Shown here one piece after another: positions 8,054 through 14,472 of a stretch of 40,053 nt of DNA. The DNA is from a virus. The notes beneath the pieces are model-generated. The model was not told the origin of the DNA. It saw only the letters and a list, made by a program, of their open reading frames with translations, and searched no databases. The stretch is taken from the IMG/VR virus record IMGVR_UViG_3300044821_000065, positions 1-40,053 of that record; one strand, given 5' to 3'. A program made the translations under genes and the position numbers. The first letter of the stretch is position 1; every line of letters begins with the position of its first letter.

Positions 8054-8274
8054 TTTTTCGCCTCTAATTTCTCTATTCTTTTATGTAATACCGCTATGGC
8101 TTCAGATGTCATACGCACCGTCTTGGCAACATTTAATATATCATCCTGAAGCCCACAATGAAGTTCTACTCTCTTTTTCCATATCTCCACAATCTCCATC
8201 GTCAGAACTACCAACCAGGCGAAGATAGATATGTGTGCAATAGTGTCTATCGTTTGGGAAATAATAGGATTCAT
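8050..8274 (-). CDS. Small membrane protein with coiled-coil tail (74 aa)
   Basis: One membrane helix at about residues 12-32 (IAHISIFAWLVVLTMEIVEI) is followed by a basic segment and a C-terminal coiled coil ending AVLHKRIEKLEAKK. The topology resembles class III holins or small superinfection-exclusion proteins. It lies in the early operon, not with the endolysin, which argues against a main holin. The start follows the upstream stop by only three bases. Confidence 0.65.
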   Translation of the reverse strand: MNPIISQTIDTIAHISIFAWLVVLTMEIVEIWKKRVELHCGLQDDILNVAKTVRMTSEAIAVLHKRIEKLEAKK

Positions 8275-8277
8275 GGG

Positions 8278-8490
8278 TTAACCCTTTTGTTGCCATCGCA
8301 CGCCGCTTGGGTTATTTCTTTCCCAGTTATAACCCAACTTATCAAGCTCTTCTTCGTAGTATGCCCACGGGAACTCTATAGAATTCAACTTATCAATTTT
8401 GTCTTGGGGAAGTTTTCCCATGAATCTAAGTGAAGCTTGTTCTAAGCACCAATCGAACAGTTTTTCTTTTTTGCCTACGTTTTTGAACAT
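8278..8490 (-). CDS. First gene of the early minus-strand operon (70 aa)
   Basis: The ribosome-binding site is AAGGA, seven bases before ATG. The sequence contains KLFDWCLEQASLRFMGKLPQ and ends WERNNPSGVRWQQKG. The pattern of a helix, LPQDKIDKLNSIEFPW and a Trp-rich end resembles a single helicase-associated-type helical repeat, a weak match. It is the promoter-proximal gene, transcribed from the strong promoter at 8526-8553, so it should be among the first proteins made. Confidence 0.65.
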   Translation of the reverse strand: MFKNVGKKEKLFDWCLEQASLRFMGKLPQDKIDKLNSIEFPWAYYEEELDKLGYNWERNNPSGVRWQQKG

Positions 8491-8525
8491 TTTATTCCTT
8501 TATGGTTTGGTTTTTTACTTCTTTC

Positions 8526-8553
8526 ACTATACTACAGCATGATTCATTGTCAA
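8526..8553 (-). promoter_or_regulatory. Sigma70 promoter for the minus-strand early operon
   Basis: On the minus strand TTGACA (8553-8548) and TATAGT (8531-8526) are separated by 16 bases: a perfect -35 and a 5/6 -10. Transcription would start near 8518, about 28 bases before the gene at 8490. It is arranged back-to-back with the plus-strand promoter, with only five bases between the two -35 boxes. Confidence 0.8.
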
Positions 8554-8558
8554 GCCTA

Positions 8559-8586
8559 TTTACATTACCAAGATATCATGTATAAT
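8559..8586 (+). promoter_or_regulatory. Sigma70 promoter for the replication operon
   Basis: TTTACA (8559-8564) and a perfect TATAAT (8581-8586) are separated by 16 bases. The expected start near 8593 gives a short leader to the HTH gene at 8620. The paired arrangement with the opposite promoter implies that a regulator bound between them would affect both. Confidence 0.8.
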
Positions 8587-8619
8587 AGTAAAGAATTATT
8601 AAACCCACGAGGAGTATAT

Positions 8620-8826
8620 ATGAGAACAGAAGCAGAATTAGATCTCCTGAGTAGATTGGACAAGGTGTCCAAGACGGAGTTCATACCTACTACGGTGCTC
8701 GCACGAGAGATAGGCATATCATGGCTTACCTTGAAGGCTATCACTAACCCCAATCCTACTCAGCCAATAAAGAGCATCGTTATGCGTAAAGTAAAAGCGT
8801 TTGTAGAGAAGTACGAAGGAAAATAA
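8620..8826 (+). CDS. Small helix-turn-helix regulator (68 aa)
   Basis: The start at 8620 has GAGGAG six bases upstream; a longer frame upstream lacks one and would include the promoter. Residues about 23-45 (TTVLAREIGISWLTLKAITN) fit a helix-turn-helix with the usual Gly turn, followed by KSIVMRKVKAFVEKYEG as a closing helix. It is the first gene after the divergent promoters, the position of Cro-like regulators, so it probably controls one or both of them. The family is assigned from pattern only. Confidence 0.65.
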   Translation: MRTEAELDLLSRLDKVSKTEFIPTTVLAREIGISWLTLKAITNPNPTQPIKSIVMRKVKAFVEKYEGK

Positions 8827-8993
8827 TGGAAGATGTCAGGGACGTAAAGATCAAGAGGCTTGAGGTCGAGCTTGCTCGCAAAGAGATAGAGCTTGAAGCT
8901 GTTCGTAGTATCTATCAAGCATGTAGAGATGCAGAAAGAAAGCATCCTGAATATAGATTCAACTTTGACGGTAAGGTGGAAATTGAGCAATGA
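8826..8993 (+). CDS. Small helical protein (55 aa)
   Basis: The ATG shares one base with the preceding stop (TAATG) and the stop overlaps the next ATG (ATGA), so it is embedded in a coupled operon. The product (MEDVRDVKIKRLEVELARKE and on) is one long charged helix, likely a coiled coil, ending FNFDGKVEIEQ. No family is recognised. Confidence 0.65.
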   Translation: MEDVRDVKIKRLEVELARKEIELEAVRSIYQACRDAERKHPEYRFNFDGKVEIEQ

Positions 8994-9544
8994 ACGAATT
9001 ACATAGCGCCCAGTTAAACGAATTGTTTGCAGCCTTAGCCAATGCCCAGGATGAGTTTCCCCGCGTAACCAAGGGGGCTAAGAGCCACTATGGCAAGTAT
9101 GCGAAGGCAGCAGATATACTCAATCCCTTATGGCCTACTCTCAAAAAGTATGGGCTGAGTGTCCATGAGGTACCCTTGGTGAATCTTGAGCATGGTTTAA
9201 TGATCCTCCAAGTAAGGCTCAACCACTCCTCGGGACAGTTTACTACTGCACAATGCATAATTAGACCTAAGAGCGACGAAGACAATGTGTGGGGTAGTAG
9301 TGTTACCTTTAGGCGTAAATACCTCTACAAGGGCATACTTGGCCTTGCTGAAGAAGAGGAAGTGCAGGATCCTCCTATTACCGTAACGCAACTCCAGGAA
9401 TTGGTAGCTGAGGCTTCAAAGGGAACCAACAGCGATGAGCTATGGAAAGCTATCAAAGAGAAAAGCAAAATAGATAACCCTAGACAGCTGTATGCTGCTG
9501 ACTTTGAGGACGTGAAGAAATATATAATCCAAAACAGAAAGTAG
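8990..9544 (+). CDS. erf: ERF family single-strand annealing recombinase
   Basis: A 184-residue protein typical of the ERF family. The N-terminus has LNELFAALANAQDEFPRVTK, then YGKYAKAADILNPLWPTLKKYGLSV, the hydrophobic strand EHGLMILQVRLNHSSGQF and WGSSVTFRRKYLYKGILGL, which matches the family's conserved helix after the beta core. ERF proteins anneal single strands and circularise or recombine phage DNA. The C-terminal third is charged, with a short helical linker. It is followed by the alphaCTD homologue and SSB, a natural replication-recombination group. Length is close to the family norm. A second, more diverged copy lies at 5979-6653. Confidence 0.88.
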   Translation: MNELHSAQLNELFAALANAQDEFPRVTKGAKSHYGKYAKAADILNPLWPTLKKYGLSVHEVPLVNLEHGLMILQVRLNHSSGQFTTAQCIIRPKSDEDNVWGSSVTFRRKYLYKGILGLAEEEEVQDPPITVTQLQELVAEASKGTNSDELWKAIKEKSKIDNPRQLYAADFEDVKKYIIQNRK

Positions 9545-9548
9545 ATCG

Positions 9549-9809
9549 ATGAGAATAAAAGGAAGAGTAATAAAGCGCATTGATGAATTGGACTTGAATA
9601 TTCGTGTTGTTAACGTGCTCCACAAGCACAATATAGAGACGATAGACAAGCTTATGAAGATGTCCAAGGACAAGATATACAATCTATCAGGACTTGGCTT
9701 TAAGGGAGTCTGGTTGCTTGAGGTAGCCCTCAGGGAAGTAAATATAACCCCTCACTTTAGTGCGGATGAACGAGAAGAAATAAGATTTGCGTTAAAACTA
9801 CAAAGGTAA
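9549..9809 (+). CDS. Homologue of RNA polymerase alpha-subunit C-terminal domain
   Basis: The 86-residue protein is almost only an alphaCTD fold: IDELDLNIRVVNVLHKHNIE then TIDKLMKM and LSGLGFKGVWLLEVAL align with the E. coli domain (VDDLELTVRSANCL, NLGKKSLTEI). DNA-contact residues are largely kept: Arg19 matches R265, Asn22 matches N268, Gly50 matches G296 and Lys52 matches K298, while S299 is Gly. Such a stand-alone domain could bind AT-rich UP-like DNA or compete for activators, altering host or phage transcription. The same helix-hairpin-helix-like fold also appears in other DNA-binding proteins. It lies between ERF and SSB, four bases after ERF. There is no alpha N-terminal domain, so it cannot assemble polymerase. 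Confidence 0.75.
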   Translation: MRIKGRVIKRIDELDLNIRVVNVLHKHNIETIDKLMKMSKDKIYNLSGLGFKGVWLLEVALREVNITPHFSADEREEIRFALKLQR

Positions 9810-9812
9810 TAC

Positions 9813-10211
9813 ATGAATATAGTGATACTTATCGGCAAAATATCGGCTGATATAACTACTAGAGAACCAAGACCAGGCATGACCGTAGCTACTATACCAT
9901 TGCAGGTAGAGCGTCCATTTAGAGCCAAGGATGGCTCAGAACACAAGGAATCATGCTTTATCGATGTGACAGTATGGAACCAAGAAGCAACACGCTGTGC
10001 GTGGGTATTTAAGAAGGGTGACTTGGTAATCGTAAAGGGAAGAATAAAAGCTGAAAAGTGGCAAGAGAAGGATACAGGTAAAGATCGTTGGAAGCATATC
10101 ATTGCTGCTGATAGCATAGATCCTATGATAGAATCAACGGATAATGTCATGCAAGAATCGATAGTTCCCACACGACAACGTGATATTGGTTTCGATGGAT
10201 TACCATTTTAA
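9813..10211 (+). CDS. ssb: Single-stranded DNA-binding protein
   Basis: 132 residues with an OB fold: NIVILIGKISADITTREPRP, ATIPLQVERPF, the strand CFIDVTVWNQEATRC, then KKGDLVIVKGRIKAEKW and a final strand KHIIAADSIDPM. The C-terminus ends GFDGLPF, comparable with the acidic tip of bacterial SSBs that recruits partner proteins. It protects replication and recombination intermediates and probably works with ERF and RusA. The start is three bases after the upstream stop, with AAAGG upstream. It is shorter than E. coli SSB because the linker is reduced. Confidence 0.9.
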   Translation: MNIVILIGKISADITTREPRPGMTVATIPLQVERPFRAKDGSEHKESCFIDVTVWNQEATRCAWVFKKGDLVIVKGRIKAEKWQEKDTGKDRWKHIIAADSIDPMIESTDNVMQESIVPTRQRDIGFDGLPF

Positions 10212-10219
10212 GGAGACAA

Positions 10220-10279
10220 ATGCTTGACGAAATTCTAGGGGAGATTAGTCTGAACTCATTGAAAATAGCAAAAAACTAG
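10220..10279 (+). CDS. Candidate micropeptide (19 aa) before the terminator
   Basis: AAGGAG five bases before ATG is one of the best ribosome-binding sites in the region. It reads MLDEILGEISLNSLKIAKN and stops right at the terminator stem. It could be a tiny protein or a translated leader that tunes readthrough into the initiator gene. Length alone gives little support. Confidence 0.35.
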   Translation: MLDEILGEISLNSLKIAKN

Positions 10280-10310
10280 GGACAGCTTTTACACTGTCCC
10301 GTAATTTTTA
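10279..10310 (+). terminator. Rho-independent terminator after the SSB operon
   Basis: GGGACAG (10279-10285) pairs with CTGTCCC (10294-10300) over an 8-base loop and is followed by GTAATTTTTA. The stem begins in the last base of the 19-codon frame's stop, so ribosomes reaching that stop would cover it. The initiator gene follows about 100 bases later. Confidence 0.75.
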
Positions 10311-10410
10311 CTAACATAAGCTTGTTTTTTAGTACCTGTCTTATGTAGTTTGAGCTCTTTACCCCTTGAAGGAAAAGATAACTAAACCGATTAAGGAAAA
10401 GCTAACTAAA

Positions 10411-11952
10411 ATGTACCACAGCAAAATAAAAACACAAGAACCAAAAAAAGAAAACCTGAATCTACCAACGAAGCAGTTGGTAGAAAACACAACTTGCAAC
10501 GAGATTCAGCATCCTGGCAAACTTCGTGGCTATGGTAATAAAATCCTCCAATATCTCTTCATCTTTAAGAACAAGCCCGGTAGAGAAATAGCCAACGCAA
10601 AACTCGCAGACTACGCTGGATGTGATCTACGCACCGTCAGGCGATGGACGTCTAAGTTTGTCTCTATGGGTATCATCACCAAAAAGAGACAGGATATCTT
10701 TACATTTAACCAGTATTACGTGTCACCTCGTGTGTCTAAGAAATTCGGTTACACGATGTGGAGACAGACCTGTACCCCAGAACAGTTGTTCTTATCCCAA
10801 TACAAAGTAGAGATAGCCCAAGAGCACGCTAATCGAGAATATTACATACAGAACTCAGAGCAAATAGAATATCAAAAATTCTTTCACCCTGAAACTGTCC
10901 TCCCCCTTAATATTAATATTTATATTAATACCCGTATACCCGTAACACGCGCGCACGCGTACACGAGGCCTGAAGAAGCACAACCAGAAAAGAACGAGGT
11001 GAACCGAAATCGTAAATCGTTACGGGTAGAAAAGAGTAGAAAAGAAGCAAGAGTAGTACGAAGGTTGATGATGCTAAAAGATAACCAGAAGCAATGGATA
11101 ATCGAGAAGGCACTTGTGTCTGACGAGAGTAAAGCCAAGGCACGCAAGTCTTTATGGGATAATTCGGATGTAAAGAAGACCATAATTACACCTAAAAGAG
11201 AAGAATTAGCGAAGCTTCTTTCTCTTGATGAGCGGGAGTTACTGAAGCTTACCGCGTTTCCTGACGAGGCAATAGCGTGGACACTGGTAACCATACAGAA
11301 AATGCTCAAGCATCCAGAGACGCTGCAACCTGTATTGGATCGAATGGGATGGGTTATCTCTTTCTGTATGAAGTGGTGCAATCTGAACAAGGTGGAACCT
11401 GAATGGCGCTGGTATTATGCTCTTTGTGAGATTACGGGTATTGCGAAGGTAAACGTAGGCGAATCTCCTAAGCCGTTAATCGTACCAGGTGCCCCCCCCT
11501 ACCCCCCCCAGCCGGGCCGCGAGTTTTCATGGGACAATATCACCGATGCTATTGAGGATCAACCGAAGTATGATCAACCCAAGACTTCACAATCATATAA
11601 CTCAGCATATGCTAAAAAGACCAACCGTTCGCAAGGGCCGAGTAGTGATGACCTAGAGCGTAGACGTAGGACGCAAGAGAATCTGGAAGCGTTTAACAAA
11701 GCGGCGTGCGAGCGACAACGCGCTATCTCTAGGCAGAAGAATGCAGAATGGATAGCCCAGAAAGAAAAGGAGGGCATATGTCAAAAGGACCTCGATCTGT
11801 ATCTTATGAAATTGCTGGGACTCCCGTCCCCTGGCACAGAGCCCAACTCAACGGAAACAGAATCTTCGACGGACAAAAGAAACAAAAAGTATTCGCAGGA
11901 CTCGCTCTTGGGGTCCAACACCAGGGCCAACCCCTATTCTCTGGACCTATAA
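10411..11952 (+). CDS. Replication initiator with N-terminal winged helix
   Basis: About 513 residues from ATG 10411; an in-frame TTG at 10366 has no ribosome-binding site. A winged-helix domain lies near residues 25-110: GNKILQYLFIFKNKPG, then AKLADYAGCDLRTVRRWTSK (recognition helix) and the wing MGIITKKRQD. The middle holds a low-complexity basic linker over an AT-rich DNA tract, then a helical domain (LSLDERELLKLTAFPDEAI). The C-terminal third is polar and charged. The layout matches lambda-O-like initiators, where DNA binding, origin and helicase-loader contact are in one gene. No helicase is encoded nearby, so host DnaB is the likely partner. The last 175 bases overlap RusA in another frame. 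Confidence 0.7.
   Translation: MYHSKIKTQEPKKENLNLPTKQLVENTTCNEIQHPGKLRGYGNKILQYLFIFKNKPGREIANAKLADYAGCDLRTVRRWTSKFVSMGIITKKRQDIFTFNQYYVSPRVSKKFGYTMWRQTCTPEQLFLSQYKVEIAQEHANREYYIQNSEQIEYQKFFHPETVLPLNINIYINTRIPVTRAHAYTRPEEAQPEKNEVNRNRKSLRVEKSRKEARVVRRLMMLKDNQKQWIIEKALVSDESKAKARKSLWDNSDVKKTIITPKREELAKLLSLDERELLKLTAFPDEAIAWTLVTIQKMLKHPETLQPVLDRMGWVISFCMKWCNLNKVEPEWRWYYALCEITGIAKVNVGESPKPLIVPGAPPYPPQPGREFSWDNITDAIEDQPKYDQPKTSQSYNSAYAKKTNRSQGPSSDDLERRRRTQENLEAFNKAACERQRAISRQKNAEWIAQKEKEGICQKDLDLYLMKLLGLPSPGTEPNSTETESSTDKRNKKYSQDSLLGSNTRANPYSLDL
10907..11028. other. Candidate replication origin inside the initiator gene
   Basis: Bases 10907-10930 are 24 consecutive A/T residues. They are immediately followed by two perfect tandem copies of TACCCGTA (10929-10936 and 10937-10944) and an alternating CG-rich stretch to about 10965. 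An inverted copy, TACGGGTA, lies at 11021-11028. An AT-rich unwinding element beside iterons within the initiator gene is the lambda-type origin arrangement. The encoded protein segment here is a linker, so the DNA sequence is free to serve as a site. Confidence 0.5.
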
Positions 11953-12167
11953 AGATCGAGTTTGAGTTTTATATGCTCATGCCGAGAAAACCAAAAGTCT
12001 CAATCAATCATTGCACCGTTCCCGACTGCGATAATTTGATCAAATTCTGCCTTGATGTTATGAAAGGTGTGTTGATCACTGATGATCGAATAGTCAGTCA
12101 TATAGTAGCCCGTAAACAATATGACAATAACCCCAGGACTATTTTTACCATTACAGAGCTGGATTAA
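11778..12167 (+). CDS. rusA: RusA-family Holliday junction resolvase
   Basis: 129 residues from ATG 11778, which has AAGGAGG six bases upstream. The family signature is clear: MPRKPKVSI, then CTVPDCDNLIKFCLDVMKGV, ITDDRIV with the paired acidic residues, and ARKQYDNNPRTIFTI. The Asp residues of PDCDN and TDD are the metal-binding set of RusA, and a Lys follows as in the family. The enzyme cuts four-way junctions made in recombination or before packaging. Its first 175 bases overlap the end of the initiator gene. The small terminase candidate follows after one base. Confidence 0.88.
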   Translation: MSKGPRSVSYEIAGTPVPWHRAQLNGNRIFDGQKKQKVFAGLALGVQHQGQPLFSGPIKIEFEFYMLMPRKPKVSINHCTVPDCDNLIKFCLDVMKGVLITDDRIVSHIVARKQYDNNPRTIFTITELD

Positions 12168-12168
12168 T

Positions 12169-12678
12169 ATGAGTAAAAAGACAAATAGCAAAGATACTAG
12201 CACGGAGATTAAACCATTGTCTATGAATCGGAGTTGGCAGGATTATATCGCTGACACCTCGTTTATGTTCTATCCGTCTAAGGAGGAATGGAGGAAGCGA
12301 TTCATATGCACATTGCTTTCCTGGGCAGATAGAGAGGAGTCTCTTGAAGTGTCAGACTTTCCACTTGAGATGAAGATGCACCGCAGTCTCCTGTACGAAT
12401 GGGTAGCCAAGTATCCAGACATTAAGGAGGCATGGGATATAGTAAAGCTAAAGATAGCCTCTAAGCGTCGCAAGGGTGCGCTTACTCGTAAATACGATAA
12501 GGATGTTGTCTTTAGGGATATGCACAAATACGATCCTGAATGGCTCGAGATAAACAAGTACCATGCTGACTTGAAGAAGGAAGAGGATAGGCAGCCTACT
12601 ACCTTTGTGATATTGGACAATAAGCCACGAGTATTAACCAAGCAAGAGATGAAGGAGATCGCTGAGAATGTCGATTAA
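12169..12678 (+). CDS. Probable terminase small subunit
   Basis: 169 residues starting MSKKTNSKDT at 12169; this ATG starts one base after the RusA stop. Sequence features fit small terminases: an N-terminal helical DNA-binding part (WRKRFICTLLSWAD), then a helix-turn-helix-like LYEWVAKYPDIKEAWDIVKL, and the typical KRRKGALTRKYDKDVVFRDM followed by YDPEWLEINKYHADLKKEED. Small subunits recognise the packaging site and recruit the large subunit, encoded here 3 kb downstream. The separation is unusual, as the two genes are commonly adjacent. Identity rests on pattern rather than a strict signature. Confidence 0.6.
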   Translation: MSKKTNSKDTSTEIKPLSMNRSWQDYIADTSFMFYPSKEEWRKRFICTLLSWADREESLEVSDFPLEMKMHRSLLYEWVAKYPDIKEAWDIVKLKIASKRRKGALTRKYDKDVVFRDMHKYDPEWLEINKYHADLKKEEDRQPTTFVILDNKPRVLTKQEMKEIAENVD

Positions 12679-13453
12679 TTGGAAGGGACTTATGTTGTTT
12701 CATTACGGTAATTGTAGGTCAGAGATAGAGAAGCTCAACAAAGAGCGTACGGTCTTACTTGGAGAGATACAGGAAGCTAAGGCTCTGTATAACTACCAGG
12801 TTGCTGACTTGGAGTTTAAGATTGCTGAGCTTAGCGGTGCGCTATCCAATAAGGCTTGCGTAATCGAAGATCTGGAGCTAAGGCTACGGCATCGCGAGGG
12901 GGACATCGAAGAGCTTAATCGCTATTCCGAGGAGATCACAACCAAGGAGATGGTATTTCTCGACAAGAAGGACTTTGCCAAGAGGATCGACGAGCTTACT
13001 AAGGAACTTGAGATTGCTCGCCAAGCTAATAATCGTCACGTAGATAATGATCAATATTCGCATGAAACTATGCATGCGATCTGTCTCAACAGAGATGAGA
13101 ATCTAAAGAAGGAAATCTCTAATCTCCAAGCAACAATAAAGCTACTCAAGAATCCACCCAAGAAAGAGCTCGACCCCCACAAAGTAATCACCGCTACTAC
13201 GCATGCCTTTGATACTGAGACTGGGAAATTCGTAAAGGTGCCCAATCACGGTTCTCGCGAAGACTATGCATTCAATCCACAGAAAGTAGACACAGCGGAG
13301 GATTCCCCTCTCGTGTCAGCCTCAGACCTTCACAAGGCAGGAAAGATTGTTCCATTGAGCGCTATTGATAAAGGGCTTCAGCGTTTGAAGGAACAGCAAA
13401 AAGAAAAGCCTAATGGTCATCACCTTGTTAAGAATAAAAAGAAGGGTAAGTAG
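12668..13453 (+). CDS. Long coiled-coil protein (261 aa)
   Basis: Residues about 15-155 are heptad-like and strongly charged (IEKLNKERTVLLGEIQEAKA, ELRLRHREGDIEELNRYSEE), predicting an extended coiled coil. A short C-terminal part is less regular and ends in a very basic tail (KNKKKGK). The N-terminus (MSINWKGLMLFHYGN) is not a convincing membrane anchor. It overlaps the small terminase gene by 11 bases. A structural spacer, DNA-bridging or scaffold-like role is possible; no family is recognised. Confidence 0.7.
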   Translation: MSINWKGLMLFHYGNCRSEIEKLNKERTVLLGEIQEAKALYNYQVADLEFKIAELSGALSNKACVIEDLELRLRHREGDIEELNRYSEEITTKEMVFLDKKDFAKRIDELTKELEIARQANNRHVDNDQYSHETMHAICLNRDENLKKEISNLQATIKLLKNPPKKELDPHKVITATTHAFDTETGKFVKVPNHGSREDYAFNPQKVDTAEDSPLVSASDLHKAGKIVPLSAIDKGLQRLKEQQKEKPNGHHLVKNKKKGK

Positions 13454-13609
13454 ATGTGGTTTATAGTTATTGGTATATCGCTTATCGCTACCCTTTTAGT
13501 AATCTGCGCATCAGCGCTTATTGAAGCTAATGAGAAGCTCAAGGTAATCTGCGAGAACCTAAATGAGATGCGTGCTATGGAGATCCAGAAGAAGTGGAGC
13601 AAGAAGTGA
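13454..13609 (+). CDS. Small membrane protein, possible holin or spanin (51 aa)
   Basis: The gene starts right after the upstream stop (TAG then ATG). The product begins MWFIVIGISLIATLLVICAS, a single membrane helix, followed by a charged helix (LIEANEKLKVICENLNEMRA) and a basic end KKWSKK. A gene of this kind just before the endolysin group (two genes downstream) is the classic place of a holin or inner-membrane spanin. The single helix and charged C-terminus fit an i-spanin or class III holin; no outer-membrane partner is evident here. Confidence 0.65.
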   Translation: MWFIVIGISLIATLLVICASALIEANEKLKVICENLNEMRAMEIQKKWSKK

Positions 13610-13827
13610 GTGACGATATATGCTCTCGATGTAAATCTCCTGCCAACTATGACTTTGTGCTCTATTGCCCCGAATCGATTAAGACAAATGGGCATGGGTA
13701 CGTGCCTTTATGTAAACCCTGTTGGGACTTATGGGATATAGTCATGCACGAGAAAGTTATAGATTTTATATCAGACAAGCACTGTGGCCATGAAGAATGC
13801 GCAGAAGAAGTGGAGTGTAAGCAATGA
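13606..13827 (+). CDS. Cysteine-rich zinc-binding-like protein (73 aa)
   Basis: A GTG start at 13606 overlaps the previous stop by three bases and has GGAG upstream. Cysteines are arranged as CSRC, then YC, then CKPC, and later HCGHEEC and EC near the end. The first two pairs resemble a zinc ribbon. An HGYVPLCKPCWDLWD segment recalls small phage zinc proteins of unknown role. Its stop overlaps the endolysin ATG by four bases. Confidence 0.65.
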   Translation: MSDDICSRCKSPANYDFVLYCPESIKTNGHGYVPLCKPCWDLWDIVMHEKVIDFISDKHCGHEECAEEVECKQ

Positions 13828-14159
13828 AACTACATGAATCCCAATCAGCCTTTGCTCTTGATGTCGCTAAGCTTATTAGTTGGATTAATCAATCCGGTTA
13901 TTCGGTGACATTCGGTGAGGCGATGAGAACGCCTGAACAAGCTGCTCACTATGCTACTTTAGGCATAGGTATTACCGATAGCCTGCACTGCAAAAGATTG
14001 GCTGTTGACCTTAATTTATTTAACGGTGACGGTGTTTACCTGTCCGATACCAAGTCATATGAAGAGTTTGGTGTCTTTTGGGAGTCGCTGAACTCACATA
14101 ACCGATGGGGTGGTAGATTTAAGAAGCCAGATGGCAACCACTTCGAGAGAAATGAGTAA
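13824..14159 (+). CDS. Endolysin, M15 family D-Ala-D-Ala type peptidase
   Basis: A 111-residue single-domain peptidase. Zinc ligands are readable: His55 and Asp62 in SLHCKRLAVDLN, and His106 in PDGNHFE, preceded by catalytic Asp103. Arg35 in EAMRTPEQAA and the WGGRF strand are also conserved in M15C-type phage endolysins. The enzyme cuts peptidoglycan cross-links or stem peptides to release progeny. There is no signal peptide, so it needs a holin-type partner, perhaps the gene at 13454. The length is typical for one catalytic domain without a wall-binding module. Its last eleven codons recur at 14440-14472 with only synonymous changes. Confidence 0.9.
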   Translation: MKLHESQSAFALDVAKLISWINQSGYSVTFGEAMRTPEQAAHYATLGIGITDSLHCKRLAVDLNLFNGDGVYLSDTKSYEEFGVFWESLNSHNRWGGRFKKPDGNHFERNE

Positions 14160-14165
14160 AGAATT

Positions 14166-14438
14166 ATGTATACCGAATGGATATGCTTTGCTGATGAATT
14201 TCCCAGAGAATTTTGCGGTTTAATAATAAAAATTAAACCTGAGCCTGGTGGTGAAAATTTATATAATATTACCGAAAATATGATTTTTTATGGACATCTT
14301 GAAGGAACATATATTTTTATTGAAGCAGAAATAGATGGGGAAAAAGTGAATAATTGCCTCTGGAAGGCGCAAAAAGAGTATGAATATCGTGAGATTTATT
14401 GGTACAATGCCGGTTACTCGAGGATTCAACCTCTCTAA
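14166..14438 (+). CDS. AT-rich inserted gene, unknown (90 aa)
   Basis: Begins MYTEWICFADEFPREFCGLI and continues through an acidic stretch to IYWYNAGYSRIQPL. The general pattern (W...D.FP, hydrophobic strand, Gly-containing loop) loosely recalls small phage proteins of the DUF551 kind, a weak comparison. Base composition is clearly richer in A and T than the neighbours and its ribosome-binding site is poor. It lies exactly between the intact endolysin and the relic of a second endolysin end, so it probably came in by recombination between related phages. Confidence 0.6.
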   Translation: MYTEWICFADEFPREFCGLIIKIKPEPGGENLYNITENMIFYGHLEGTYIFIEAEIDGEKVNNCLWKAQKEYEYREIYWYNAGYSRIQPL

Positions 14439-14472
14439 TCCCGACGGCAACCATTTTGAGAGGAATGAGTGA
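14413..14472 (+). pseudogene. Relic of a second endolysin 3' end
   Basis: In the frame of 14413-14472 the sequence reads VTRGFNLSN and then PDGNHFERNE plus stop, the same eleven terminal codons as the intact endolysin. Six of those codons differ (CCA/CCC, GAT/GAC, CAC/CAT, TTC/TTT, AGA/AGG, TAA/TGA), and every change is silent. The copy is out of frame with the gene that overlaps it, has no start, and its TGA still couples to the next ATG (TGATG). It is therefore a remnant of a functional allele, not a fresh duplication. Confidence 0.75.

Noticed and set aside
8539-8826. A longer 95-residue form of the HTH protein
   Set aside because: It would start inside the divergent promoter region. The ATG at 8620 has the good ribosome-binding site.
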